Source: Lunasporangiospora selenospora (taxonomy: Eukaryota > Mortierellomycota > Mortierellomycetes > Mortierellales > Mortierellaceae). From it: a stretch of DNA of 11,782 nucleotides. The notes under the pieces were generated by a model that saw only the letters and a program-made list of their open reading frames with translations, ran no database searches and was not told the DNA's origin. Position numbers and translations under genes: made by a program. Location: positions 1-11,782 of the forward strand of contig JAABOA010000722.1 in NCBI GenBank assembly GCA_015680635.1, in the 5' to 3' direction. Shown piece by piece: positions 1 to 9,231 of the stretch (position 1 is the first letter of the stretch; every line of letters begins with the position of its first letter).

Positions 1-419
1 AGGATATAGTGGATGGCAGACAAGCAGATACAGCGAGATATGTTTTTTTTTCTTTTGCAGAAACAAGAACCATAATTTGTTCCAATAATTGCATGCGCCT
101 ACGCCTGCGCCCTCCCTTCCTGCCTGGCTCCCCATCCATGCATGTTCTTCCCACGTCACCCCATCATCAATCATTGATGTGACTCGCAAGTCCGTGAGCA
201 TAAAGCTGCATGTTCAACGGTCCACTCAGCACCCTCTGTTTCTGTGCACTGTCCTCGACTTCTTTTCCTCTTCTCAACAGCTCCGTGTACTACCAACGCC
301 CCCCATCTGTATCCGGGCCCTCCAATAAGACGGCCAGACATGTGGACTAACTCTGTCCTCTCTTGCTTTCTTATATTACTCTAAACTACTGCTACATGGT
401 CTTGAGCTTCCTCTCTCCT
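1..419. other. Gene-free flank downstream of PUS1
   Basis: No coding gene supported. On the plus strand a T-rich run ending TTTTGCAG at 60 and a second pyrimidine run ending CTCAACAG near 280 look like 3' splice sites, so a plus-strand gene entering from the left, or an untranslated leader, is possible. Frames after position 60 close quickly or encode low-complexity peptide. No AATAAA follows PUS1 on the minus strand; the nearest candidate is a weak AATATA at 372-377, 43 nt past its stop. The stretch is moderately C/T-rich on the plus strand. Confidence 0.4.
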
Positions 420-2626
420 CTAATCGGAGTGCTCTGCATCCGATTCCGTGGCAACAGTCGCCAGGGTGTCTCCACGCTTGATGATTGCCTCCTCAGGGAT
501 AATTCCTTCCTTATTCAGGTACGCAAAGTTGTACTCCACGGCATGGGCGTCCAAGATTTGAAGATACTCGTCAAATCGGTTAAACTCGAGCTCCTCCTTG
601 ATAATACCTTCATAGATGTACTTTTCCTTGAATGCCTCCATTTCCTTGTCATAAGACTCGAAACCGATTGGTTGATGAGACGACTGTACCTTGCGATTGT
701 AGGTCGTGAACATAGGCTAAGTCATGGAGAACGGGAAGGATGATTAGTAAATACCAGGGGAGCAGGCTAGACATGTAATATAGCTAGTCGTACATGAAAA
801 CATAGCCCAGAGACATTACCCGCTCCAACAAGAGTCCCAGACTTGGCGCCTTGGGGATATTGATCTTGTTTGCTTCAAAGGTTTTAGGAATGAGCGACAA
901 TGGAGTGTCCGTCCTAATAAGCATAATAATCAATCCGACCATCTTGCGAATCTGGTGGAGCATAAAGGATTGTCCATGGACCTTGAGACTGAGCCACTCG
1001 GTTCCTTCAATCATTTTTGGATCGCTCACCTAAACATGAAATATTTGTCCATAATTATCGAACGGTCAGTGCTCATTGGCCCAACGCATTCTTAAAGTGA
1101 AATCACGCAACTTGCTCATTTCAACCTACATTAAAGCTCATCATGTATCGCTGGCACGTCCTTTCCTTAAAGTTGTGGCCAATCGTAAAGTTGTGAAAGT
1201 TGTGGGTTCCAACATAAGATGCAAATCCTTCACGGACCCTGGCCAGCGTAGCCTCATCAATCCTGTACTTGCGCTTCTCAGTCATCTCTTCAGGTGTTGA
1301 GATATGAACTCGCTGCTCCCAAGCCATTGACCCTTCAGGTACTGTTTCGCGGATAGCAACTTCCGGCTTATCTTGGTCGGTAGTGGTGCTTTCAGAATCA
1401 GTCGTTGTCTCAACCTTTGTTTCGTCCTTGGATGACTCCTTTGGCTGGCTACCAGCAGGCTGAGAAGATTTTGGGATGAAAACGTAGGTTGGCAAGAGAT
1501 ATTCGTAAACTCTCGAGTCAGCAAGGGTCTTGGCATTGAACGAATTCAATGTGCGGACGTAACCAAAGAGTCTGATCTGCTCAGGCAAGAAGGAATTGAT
1601 CTTCTCGATAATGCCCTCAATGTCAACAATCATTTTGAGCGACACGACGTTTCCAGCTGCATGGACTCCCTTGTCCGTTCGTGCAGAACGCATCATACTG
1701 ATCTAAGATCCCATAAAATTTGAGGGAGGGGGGACCAATACCGGATGAGGCGTTAGCATGCTTTACAAATTGATCCGAAGCAAATGTGGCAACATGATTC
1801 TCTAATAAATTTCTGTCCACACCTTTTTGATATCATCAGAGTTTTCCTTGGATACCGCTCCTGCCTGGACCATCGCCTTGAACAATTCACCTTCGATTGT
1901 CTTTGCATTTGGGTTTCTACGAGAATCAGGGCTTGGCGTAAGAACCAACTGGATCGAGCCTCCATATCCTGCAAAAGAATGGAACAGAGTGATATAAACT
2001 TACACTTGCATGCCCTGGTATCCGGTTCCACAGTATCCCATCAAGAGAACAACTTTGCGCTTTGGTAGCCGATCTTCCTTGTCTTCAGAAGCATTGTTGG
2101 CACTTGCCTCTTGCAATGTCTCTGTCGTCGATGTTGGTGGCGCATCAATAACAACAACGGGCTCACCTGAATCACCGCCTCCATTCACTGGAGAGGCAGC
2201 GGCGCCCACACCTCCTTTTGATGCAGCAGCTGTTGTGTCTTTGGGACCCCAGGGTTCGGTACGTTTGCCTTTGTACTTATCAGCTCCACGGATATTGCCT
2301 CGGACTTTACTCCTTTTGGCGCCAATGTACGCTGATGTGTCTTCACCAGTAGCGGCATTCTTGATACGATGCTTCCTGGCAGCACTTTCTCCTGTAGCTG
2401 CGGACGAAGGGGCCTCTCCAGACTGGTCCATAGCTTCAGGAGTTATAGTAGGAGCAGGGTCAGTCGTGTGACTGGCGGCATCGGGTGTTGTTGATGAGGG
2501 TGGTGTTGACATGTTAACAGGATAGTTGAATCTCCAATCAAGGAATGCTCGTGCAGGAACTGCTGTTGTGAATGGTTGCGAGAATTGACGACGTAAGAGA
2601 GACGCAAAGTAAGTCAAATGGGCCAT
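420..2626 (-). CDS. PUS1: tRNA pseudouridine synthase, Pus1/TruA family
   Basis: Converts uridine to pseudouridine in tRNAs (Pus1 family knowledge; specificity inferred). Exons read on the minus strand: 2626-2004, 1916-1823, 1702-1130, 1029-820 and 716-420, giving 598 aa. Seen: motif I GYCGTGYQGMQ near 197-207, NPNAKTIEGELF just after the first junction, RSARTDKGVHAAG with catalytic Asp249, the GTHNFHNFT block near 410-420, HQIRKMVG at 455-462, and LLLERP spanning the exon 4/5 junction. Residues 1-38 are basic and hydrophobic with a single acidic residue, like a mitochondrial presequence. A second in-frame ATG at 2512 (Met39) starts a Ser/Thr/Pro-rich segment followed by Lys/Arg-rich, NLS-like stretches. 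Exon 3 holds an acidic, Ser/Thr-rich insertion of about 50 residues typical of a disordered loop. The start is the first ATG in the open frame; upstream GTG and TTG codons were not used. Family assignment is very secure; the acceptor at 1917 was chosen because it restores the conserved MQxNPN join. Confidence 0.93.
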
Positions 2627-2770
2627 CAACACCTGGAGAGCGATGCTGCCTTGTTTAAAAAGAGAGGGGGGAAAAAAAAACTTGGCTTCAAGTCTTGGAT
2701 GCTGATCTCCCTAAGCCACTCTCAGGCCAGGATTTCCAAAAGGATTTGCTACTTCAGGACGACAACCACC

Positions 2771-2776
2771 TTTATT
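2771..2776 (-). terminator. Poly(A) signal AATAAA of the hydrolase-phosphatase gene
   Basis: A canonical AATAAA hexamer on the minus strand lies 84 nt beyond the TGA at 2860, a usual position for 3' end formation. It sits about 145 nt upstream of the PUS1 start, so the two transcripts need not overlap. Seen directly; the role is inferred. Confidence 0.6.
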
Positions 2777-2822
2777 ACGAAGTGTATAAGAGTATTCAGG
2801 AACCACATGTGTCTGAACGAAA

Positions 2823-2850
2823 ATCTCAGGGAGATCTGGCCCCCTGAGAT
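2823..2850 (-). repeat. Perfect 9-bp inverted repeat in a 3' untranslated region
   Basis: Arms at 2823-2831 and 2842-2850 (ATCTCAGGG / CCCTGAGAT) are perfect complements around a 10-nt spacer that itself contains the palindrome AGATCT. In the minus-strand transcript this would form a 9-bp stem starting about 10 nt after the hydrolase-phosphatase stop codon and before the AATAAA at 2771-2776. The pairing is seen; any function in mRNA stability or end formation is inference. Confidence 0.55.
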
Positions 2851-2859
2851 CTATCCTAC

Positions 2860-5221
2860 TCAATTAATTCTTGTCTCCACCTTTGACACTGCTTCTGCAC
2901 TTGACTTTAGCTGAATTGGGGGCTCGTATCGAAGGTAAAGCTCGCCCTTAAAGTGGTCGTGCCTAACACCAACAGGACCAAAACCATGAGTTAGAATATT
3001 TGTCAATGCCCTGAAAGTCTATGTAGAGAGCAAGTCCTCCATACCTGATCCCTCGAGGTGGTCGAGCCACCTCGAATTGATGTAGCGCATCAGCAACAGT
3101 ATACTGTAGCTCTTCGATAAGATATGAGCAAATCATGAATCCTGTACGGTTGAATCTAAGGAATGCAATATGTTAACCAATGAAATTAGGATAGGGTATG
3201 AAATGCTACTTTAAAGCAATATTCGCTTGAGGGCATCTCACGTACCCATAGTGACAATGAACAGCAATTTCAAATCCTGGCTTAGCGGTCCAACAAGCAT
3301 TACAGTGCCGAATAAACCGGTCAACATCTTCCCTCGAAGGTGGGATCTTGCTCACAGTTGGTAGTTTTGTGTATGTGATTCGTGTGTCTTCAAAGTCGGT
3401 CGTCATATATGGTGGCTCATCCAATGAGATGTCAACGATGAGTCCTATCTAGAGGGGAGGGGCCAATGCTTCAAGGTCAGTTTCACAGTCTAGTTTTTAA
3501 TTAATCTATAAATGACATAGACAATGAAGGGGGATGGCCTAGGCTTACCTCTGGGTATTTGGCCAGAAAAATTAAAGGGGAATGGTCTGGGTCTGTCTGT
3601 CGCAAAACTTTCATTGCTCGAAACTTTCTGTTACCCTTGCCGATAGCGGTCGAAATGCATGGCGTTCTCAACCACTGAGTCGATACGATAATTCAATTAG
3701 AAAGTCCGAGACCAAGAAGCAATGTCAACTTTAATAATCCTTTAAGATGAACTACCCATCAATTGAACACTATCGGAGAGGTCCATTCAAGTCACCTTTT
3801 CCGTGTTCTTGAGACTCCATTTGCTCTCCAATTGCGCCTTCTTGGTAATTTGCCAGGCAGGGTCCATAGTTGTGAGACCACAATCCTTGACAAGGAACGA
3901 GCTGATAATAGGTGTGACCAACTCCCAGTTCTCCAGCATAGCAATATGCCCTGCCCTGGGAATGATGAAGGGCGTTCCAACTCGAGGGTTGGTTTCACTG
4001 CACCATTTGTAGAGTAACTCTACGTTTGGACTAGGGCACACATGATCCTAGAAATTCAAGATGCGTGTTAGGATCTCATTACTCTCAGGAGCGAATATCA
4101 TCGTCACTTTCCACTGCCTTGAAAGTCACTCACATCTTCTCCTGTCATCAGAAGCAAAGGACTCTGTATCCCTTGAAACTCTTGCTTAGTCGGCCATCGA
4201 AGACCAGCCGTAACTCGCTTTAACACCGTGGTTCTCGAAGCCGTGTTCCACTGGAGCTGCTTCAACCTCAGCTCTTCACTTGCACTTGAGTGCAGCAATC
4301 GGTTGACAGACTTTGAATGCGCGCCCCCCATTCGGTCCAGTTTCCGTGCTAATTCAATAGCCCAGTTTGGTGTTTTAAGAAGCTGTTCACGCATCTTGGT
4401 ATCATGCTCCGAAACGACTGCTTTGGGACAGATCATGACCACAGCTTTGACGGATATAGTCTCGGTCGGCTCGGTTGGCTCACTGGAGGAGGATGCTGTC
4501 TCCTCTGTGCTGGTGAGCTTGTGATAAAGGTGAGTTCCGATTGTACACCCATAAGAGTGGCAAATGAGTACAGTCTCATCACTCTTATAGCGCCGGATCA
4601 ACGTAGCGATATCCTCTGCGTAGGCGTCCGACGTGTAATCCTCAAAGCTATTGCCAAAATGCATGGGCTGATAAGTCTCAGGCTCTCTAAAGATCCAAAC
4701 CATACGAAGCCGCGTATCCAATGGAGCTGCATCTCACGACCCACTTACCTGTCGGGGACATCGCTTGCACCATATCCGCAGAGATCAATTGCCAAAATAT
4801 GGGTGCTCAGACTGAAGTATTCGATCTGCCGTTCAAATTGCTCCAACTAATCATGCATAGATGCGTCCGTGTATCCCAATCACGGGCATATGCATAAGGT
4901 AGACAGCGTGAGAAATGTGATAAAAAATATCATGGGCCTTTTGCATAGTAATAGCATGCTTACCTGTCCACCAACGCCGTGGATAAAAACGAGCAGAGGT
5001 ACTGTAGGACCAAGCTCATGCGGAATATGAACTGTTCGGAGATGCTTGCCATTCACATTGACGAATTGAAAATGGTCCAAAAGAAGAGGACTCGTCGGGA
5101 GTGGCTCAATGCGTTTTTGCCGCTTTGCCACGACTTTATAGCCGACATAGAGAGCAAGGAGAGTTGAAACCACTGCTATTGTCGGATTCGACCAACGGGT
5201 AAGAGCATTGGCCGATGTCAT
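2860..5221 (-). CDS. Membrane-anchored alpha/beta hydrolase fused to an RNA-triphosphatase-like CX5R phosphatase
   Basis: Exons on the minus strand: 5221-4964, 4846-4749, 4686-4134, 4047-3796, 3674-3549, 3448-3246, 3155-3045 and 2962-2860, giving 567 aa. Residues 14-28 form one hydrophobic segment followed by Lys/Arg (29-37), like a signal anchor with both enzyme domains facing the cytosol. Alpha/beta hydrolase, about 50-340: oxyanion HGVGG at 81-85, nucleophile elbow CHSYG with Ser163, Asp303/304, and His337 in AGH. Phosphatase, about 415-545: GLIVDIS at 431-437, P-loop HCHYGFNRTG with Cys494 and Arg500, then a VARPPRGIRH block near 526-535. The P-loop plus the ICSYL and RPPRGIRH context most resembles the metazoan capping-enzyme/PIR1 type. 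Substrates are unknown. The start at 5221 places the anchor near the N-terminus; an in-frame ATG at 5383 would add 54 residues. It could be two genes, but the open splice chain argues for one. Confidence 0.85.
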
Positions 5222-5326
5222 TTCGAGAGCAAGGATCCTTTTTTTTTTTGAAAGGAGCAAGGCAAAGGAAGCTTTAAAGTGTGCTTGGTTCCGAGTCAAT
5301 CTGGAAATAAATAAGCTTCTTGTGGA

Positions 5327-5332
5327 TTTAAT
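5327..5332 (-). terminator. Candidate poly(A) signal ATTAAA of the DDHD gene
   Basis: ATTAAA, the commonest variant of AATAAA, occurs on the minus strand 95 nt past the TGA at 5427. It lies about 105 nt upstream of the chosen hydrolase-phosphatase start. If used, the 3' end of one transcript and the leader of the next lie within about 200 nt. Assignment rests only on motif and position. Confidence 0.4.
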
Positions 5333-5426
5333 GGAATGAGGATCTAGAAATTTTGAAGGAGCACACTGGCTGGAGAGCTTCATATTCAGGTGAACACTCG
5401 TCAACACAACCCTCTCCGTTGCGACT

Positions 5427-8400
5427 TCATCTTCGCTCTCGCTCCTCAACCCTTGATGGTCGATAATGCAGCCTGGGTGGCATTACCAGATCAGGAGCAA
5501 CAAACCGCCCTGCCTCGGAGGTACCGCTGGAGTTCTCTTTTCCATCTTCAGACTCGACAGATCCATGAGGTCCACGACGCTCTACAGTAGAACCACTCCT
5601 CTCTACAGGAGATCCTGTTCTATCACCATCCAGGCTCCAGTCCAAATTTCGTCCTGGACCCGCTCTCTTGGAACTGGCTTGTGCCTGCATCGATCTGTCA
5701 GAAGATTGTGAAAAGGGTGAATTCTGAAACAAGGTTCCTGAGGCCGTACTAAACGGCACTTCTGCTGCCCAGTTCATATCTAAATCCGAATATCTGTGAC
5801 CATACAACTCATTCTGTTCACCATAATTCCAAAGTGTAGATGATGAGCCTTCTTGTCCAGCCTCAGCGCCTTGTCCATCCCTAGAGCCGAGGAGTTGTCG
5901 TGTTGCTGAACTAACAAACGAAAATGAAAATGATGGGCGAGGCTGTTGTCCATCATTTCCTCCTGTATCATCTTTTCGACTCGGTGGTTGAAGTGTTGAC
6001 TTTGTCTGGCCATCAAAAATTTGGCTTTGTCGGTGAGTTTCAGCATTTGCCTTGGCTTTTGCTTCTGCGGCTTCCCTGGCACCTTTAGGTGGAGTCACCT
6101 TTGCGGGCATCTCGGGTTGGATATCAATCACTTCTTCACTCATATTAGCGGCGTCGCCAGGCCGAAGAATAGTTTTCAAGATGTGGTAAGCAATATCACT
6201 ATTGGCGCGTTTTAGTATACAAATATCCAGTTAGAACATCATTGTGTTTGGCAATCCAAGAATACCTCGATGAAAATAAACCAGCAACTTACCGATTGCC
6301 CCAATACCGGAAATGACTCCGCATTCCCAGTAAGTACTCGTTTGTGTACTGATCTACAACGGTTTCCTGCAAGACATGGTCGATCCGATAGGGAACTTTG
6401 GTTGGACGACCTCCAACGTGAATCGGCTGTTGTTTACCATCGACGTTATCTGCCTTTGTCTTGTTGGATGTAGGTTGGTCATCAGTTGGTTCTTCTTGGG
6501 AGTCTTCTTTTGCACCTGCTCTGCCAACTTCCTTTGCGGTCTTGTGCAGGAATTTCTCCTCAGCATTGGCTCCTCCCAATTGGTCGATCATTTGGATATC
6601 CTCATCGCCACACTCATTGTTATCTTTTTTCATGCTCTCCTTGATCTGGGTAGAGATGGCTGGCTGTTCAGGGTTGCTGATAGACTCGTTTTTGTTACCG
6701 CGGGTTGGATCCACCGCCTGGATATGAGTAGCTGAACTTTCCTTGTCATAGTCGTGTTCACTACCAGTCATTTCTACGTCGTCTTCCTGAATACGTTCAC
6801 ATGTGGCACCCCGTGAATCATCTTCACTGTCGCCCTCGCTTCCAACACGACTGCTGATTCGACGCGGTCCCAAACTTGGTCTTCTTTTTGCTACCGGTCT
6901 CTTATCTTCCTCAGAAGCCTCTGTCGTTGTAGCCATACTGATCTCATGTCCAATATTCGAAGGACCTGAAAAAGAATAGCTAGGACCTAAAGTATCGCGC
7001 TGATCCAAATAAGTAGCCGCTGTTGCTGCAGCAATTGCCTCTTCAACAGCCATTTCTGAGCCCGCCCTCCTTGACTCCTCCAATGCATCGTCCCTCTGCT
7101 TTTGTCGCTTATCTCGCGATCCAGACTCAAGGTTATCACTTGAATGTGGTCGACTTTTGTTCAACTGCTGGCCTCTCGATTCTGCGCTCATGCTGACACT
7201 GCCACCGTCGACGCTGACTGAAATGTTGTCTTTAGATAAGCCATCGAAACCACCAAGTGATCGGCCTGCATCGTCTTCACCGTTGTTGTCTTCGCTATTT
7301 GAAGGAATTGCACCTCCACCACCTGGGAGCCATCGCCCAGCCTTCAGAGATTGAGTCACTTGCGATATTGTCGATAACGTTGGGATCGTAGGGCGAGGGA
7401 GAGCCGGGACCTTGGTTTCCCAAAATGAAGTCAACGAACCAGGGAGTGAAGGCAACGAAGGCAACGAAGGTAATGATATTGGAAACAGTTGGGAGTTGCC
7501 AGTTGATGTAAGAGTCACTGCTGGAATTCCTGCAAATACTGGATCGACCAATGGCTCGATGCGATAAGCGAGCGGATCAAATGGGTGGAAGAGGTTGTGG
7601 TGGATAATATCGTCGGGCGGGTGAAATGGCTCCCATTCGAGATCTCTCATAACCAATACTGCACCTACATAATGAACCAAACATCGTCCGTTTGCGATTG
7701 TGAATATTTGCAATATCTGCCATTTCCATCGTTGACGATTGACAAAGCATTATAGTTTGTCCTTACCCACTGGGGATCCAACGGTGAAAAAGTAATTTGG
7801 TCTAAACTTCAACTTTGGGATGATAGACCGAAATTTTGGTTGATCTTGTTTCCGAATCCCAGCTCTTGCTGCCGAGGTCGGCACTGACTGGTGTGCCTGT
7901 TTCTCTGTATTCTCAGCCGTCTTTCCGGCTTGAGCATCTGGTGAATCCACTCGAGACTTGCGATCACCTCCTTGTTTTGCATCGCCATCGCCATCGAGTT
8001 TATCACCGTCGTCCATACAAGTCAAAATGTCATACATGGCAATACCGCCCAAAGATAGGGCATAGATGGCAATTTTGCCGTTAAAGTTGGGATGCTTTGC
8101 GAGGAAGGTTGAATAGGCCTCGTTCAATTCATTCACAATCGTACGGATAATCTCGGCGCCAAAGTGATTGTTGAAATCTGTCAATAGAGAAGCGTGTAAA
8201 GGTTAGGTTTGGCGCTCAAGATTTTGTTTCATGCTACGATATGAAGAAGAGCAGGCTTACAGTAGAGAATGTCTGCAAAATAGTCGTTCATGACCAGTCT
8301 CACTATCCCCCCAATAGAGACCGTTAGAGTGATGTCAGAGCGGATAGAGTTTTTCCAGTACCCATAGGCTGTCATCCAACTTGGAACACGTACCTTTTGG

Positions 8401-9077
8401 CACAGTTCGAAGAGTCGTCAATGCCATTCTCTGGTCCACCTGGCCATGTAGCTTTGCATGCCATTCAATCGGGATAATGTGGACATCGGTCTTGAGGTCG
8501 CTGAATTGACTTTGAAGAACAGTCTTTGTGTTCTCAACTAGATAGCCCACTATAATATCCCGCGCCCCAATTGGTGTCAAAGGTTAAAAATGAGAGTTGT
8601 GCACAAACCATGCTATGGTAGTGCACGACTGCGTCTTTTGAGTACAGTCGGGAAAAAACATGATTGTGTAGTACAATACCATTCAATTCATATTTTCCGA
8701 ATTCTTCCAACTGTCTGCCCATACCATGCACAACAAAAATGACATGATGGGCTTTTTTTTCCCCCAATGAAGAAGAATGAAAATGTGTGAGAAAAACGGA
8801 CAAATTCAATGCATGACTTCGGTGGGACACAGTATGCGCCGAGCAGCTTTTTCTTCATACGGAATTCATCGTTCAAGCCCTTTTGGGTACCAGCGGTCTT
8901 TTGCCCGGGTTCAGTTGAAGAGGAAGTTTGGCCAGATGGTGTAGAGAGATGATCTAGTTGCGGAGGAGAATGAGTTGGGGGAGGTGTCTGTGGTATTAAC
9001 GTTGGCTCCGAGGTCGATAGTGCGGATTCGCGCGCCTCCTGCTCGGTCTTGTATAGCGGGACAGTGGACTCTGACAT
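5427..9077 (-). CDS. DDHD-domain phospholipase A1-like protein
   Basis: Likely an intracellular phosphatidic-acid-preferring phospholipase A1 acting on membrane lipids (DDHD family knowledge; substrate not shown). Exons: 9077-8831, 8751-8680, 8549-8394, 8302-8261, 8177-7767, 7664-6293 and 6198-5427, giving 1023 aa. Seen: VIFVVHGMG (86-94), a PIEWHAKLH block in exon 3, nucleophile elbow ALSLG with Ser214, and GSPVG at the exon 5/6 junction. The four DDHD residues appear as Asp339 (HPFDPLAYR), Asp738 (RIDH), His760 (RSHFRYW) and Asp768 (WGNRD). About 390 residues of acidic, Ser-rich, low-complexity sequence separate Asp339 from Asp738, and the last 250 residues are also disordered. The N-terminus (1-80) is Ser/Thr/Pro-rich. 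The exon 1/2 junction (donor GTGTCC, acceptor after an A8 run) is the least certain; exon 3 could instead start at 8537. The family call is secure. Confidence 0.9.
7441..7476 (-). repeat. Four 9-nt tandem repeats encoding Ser-Leu-Pro
   Basis: Four consecutive 9-nt units on the minus strand each encode SLP, inside the disordered insertion of the DDHD protein. The two middle units are identical and the outer ones differ only at synonymous positions. This looks like a small in-frame tandem expansion; copy number may vary between strains. Confidence 0.75.
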
Positions 9078-9179
9078 GGGAGGGGGAGTGGTGTGGAAAG
9101 ACAAAGTAGAATATCCTGTAGAAGGACATTTCACCTTTACGTGCAGAATCCACAGGTGATAAATAGAAAAATAAGCAAG

Positions 9180-9185
9180 TTTATT
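9180..9185 (-). terminator. Poly(A) signal AATAAA of the Nop12/RBM34-like gene
   Basis: AATAAA on the minus strand lies 46 nt beyond the stop at 9232 and about 100 nt upstream of the DDHD start codon. The 154-nt gap therefore has to hold both the 3' end of one gene and the promoter and leader of the next. Motif seen; use inferred. Confidence 0.6.
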
Positions 9186-9231
9186 GGAATGCAGGGGGGG
9201 GGGTAATGATGACAGAGATGGATGGGCTGTA

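Noticed and set aside
89-328. 79-aa plus-strand open frame
   Set aside because: Low complexity, no motif, and placed in the gene-free flank; not supported as a gene.
1753-2031. 92-aa minus-strand frame over PUS1 intron 1 and exon 2
   Set aside because: It is out of frame with the conserved NPNAKTIEGELF reading; the AG at 1978-1979 that favours it gives no phase-compatible join to exon 1.
2630-2632. GTG start for PUS1 six nucleotides upstream of the ATG
   Set aside because: Nuclear fungal genes start at AUG in nearly all cases, and the ATG at 2626 is in the same frame.
2860-5221. Two separate genes, a hydrolase and a small phosphatase
   Set aside because: All seven introns have usable GT/AG sites and matching phases giving one 567-aa frame. 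The only hint of separation is the stop and ATTAAA in intron 4, reported as a finding.
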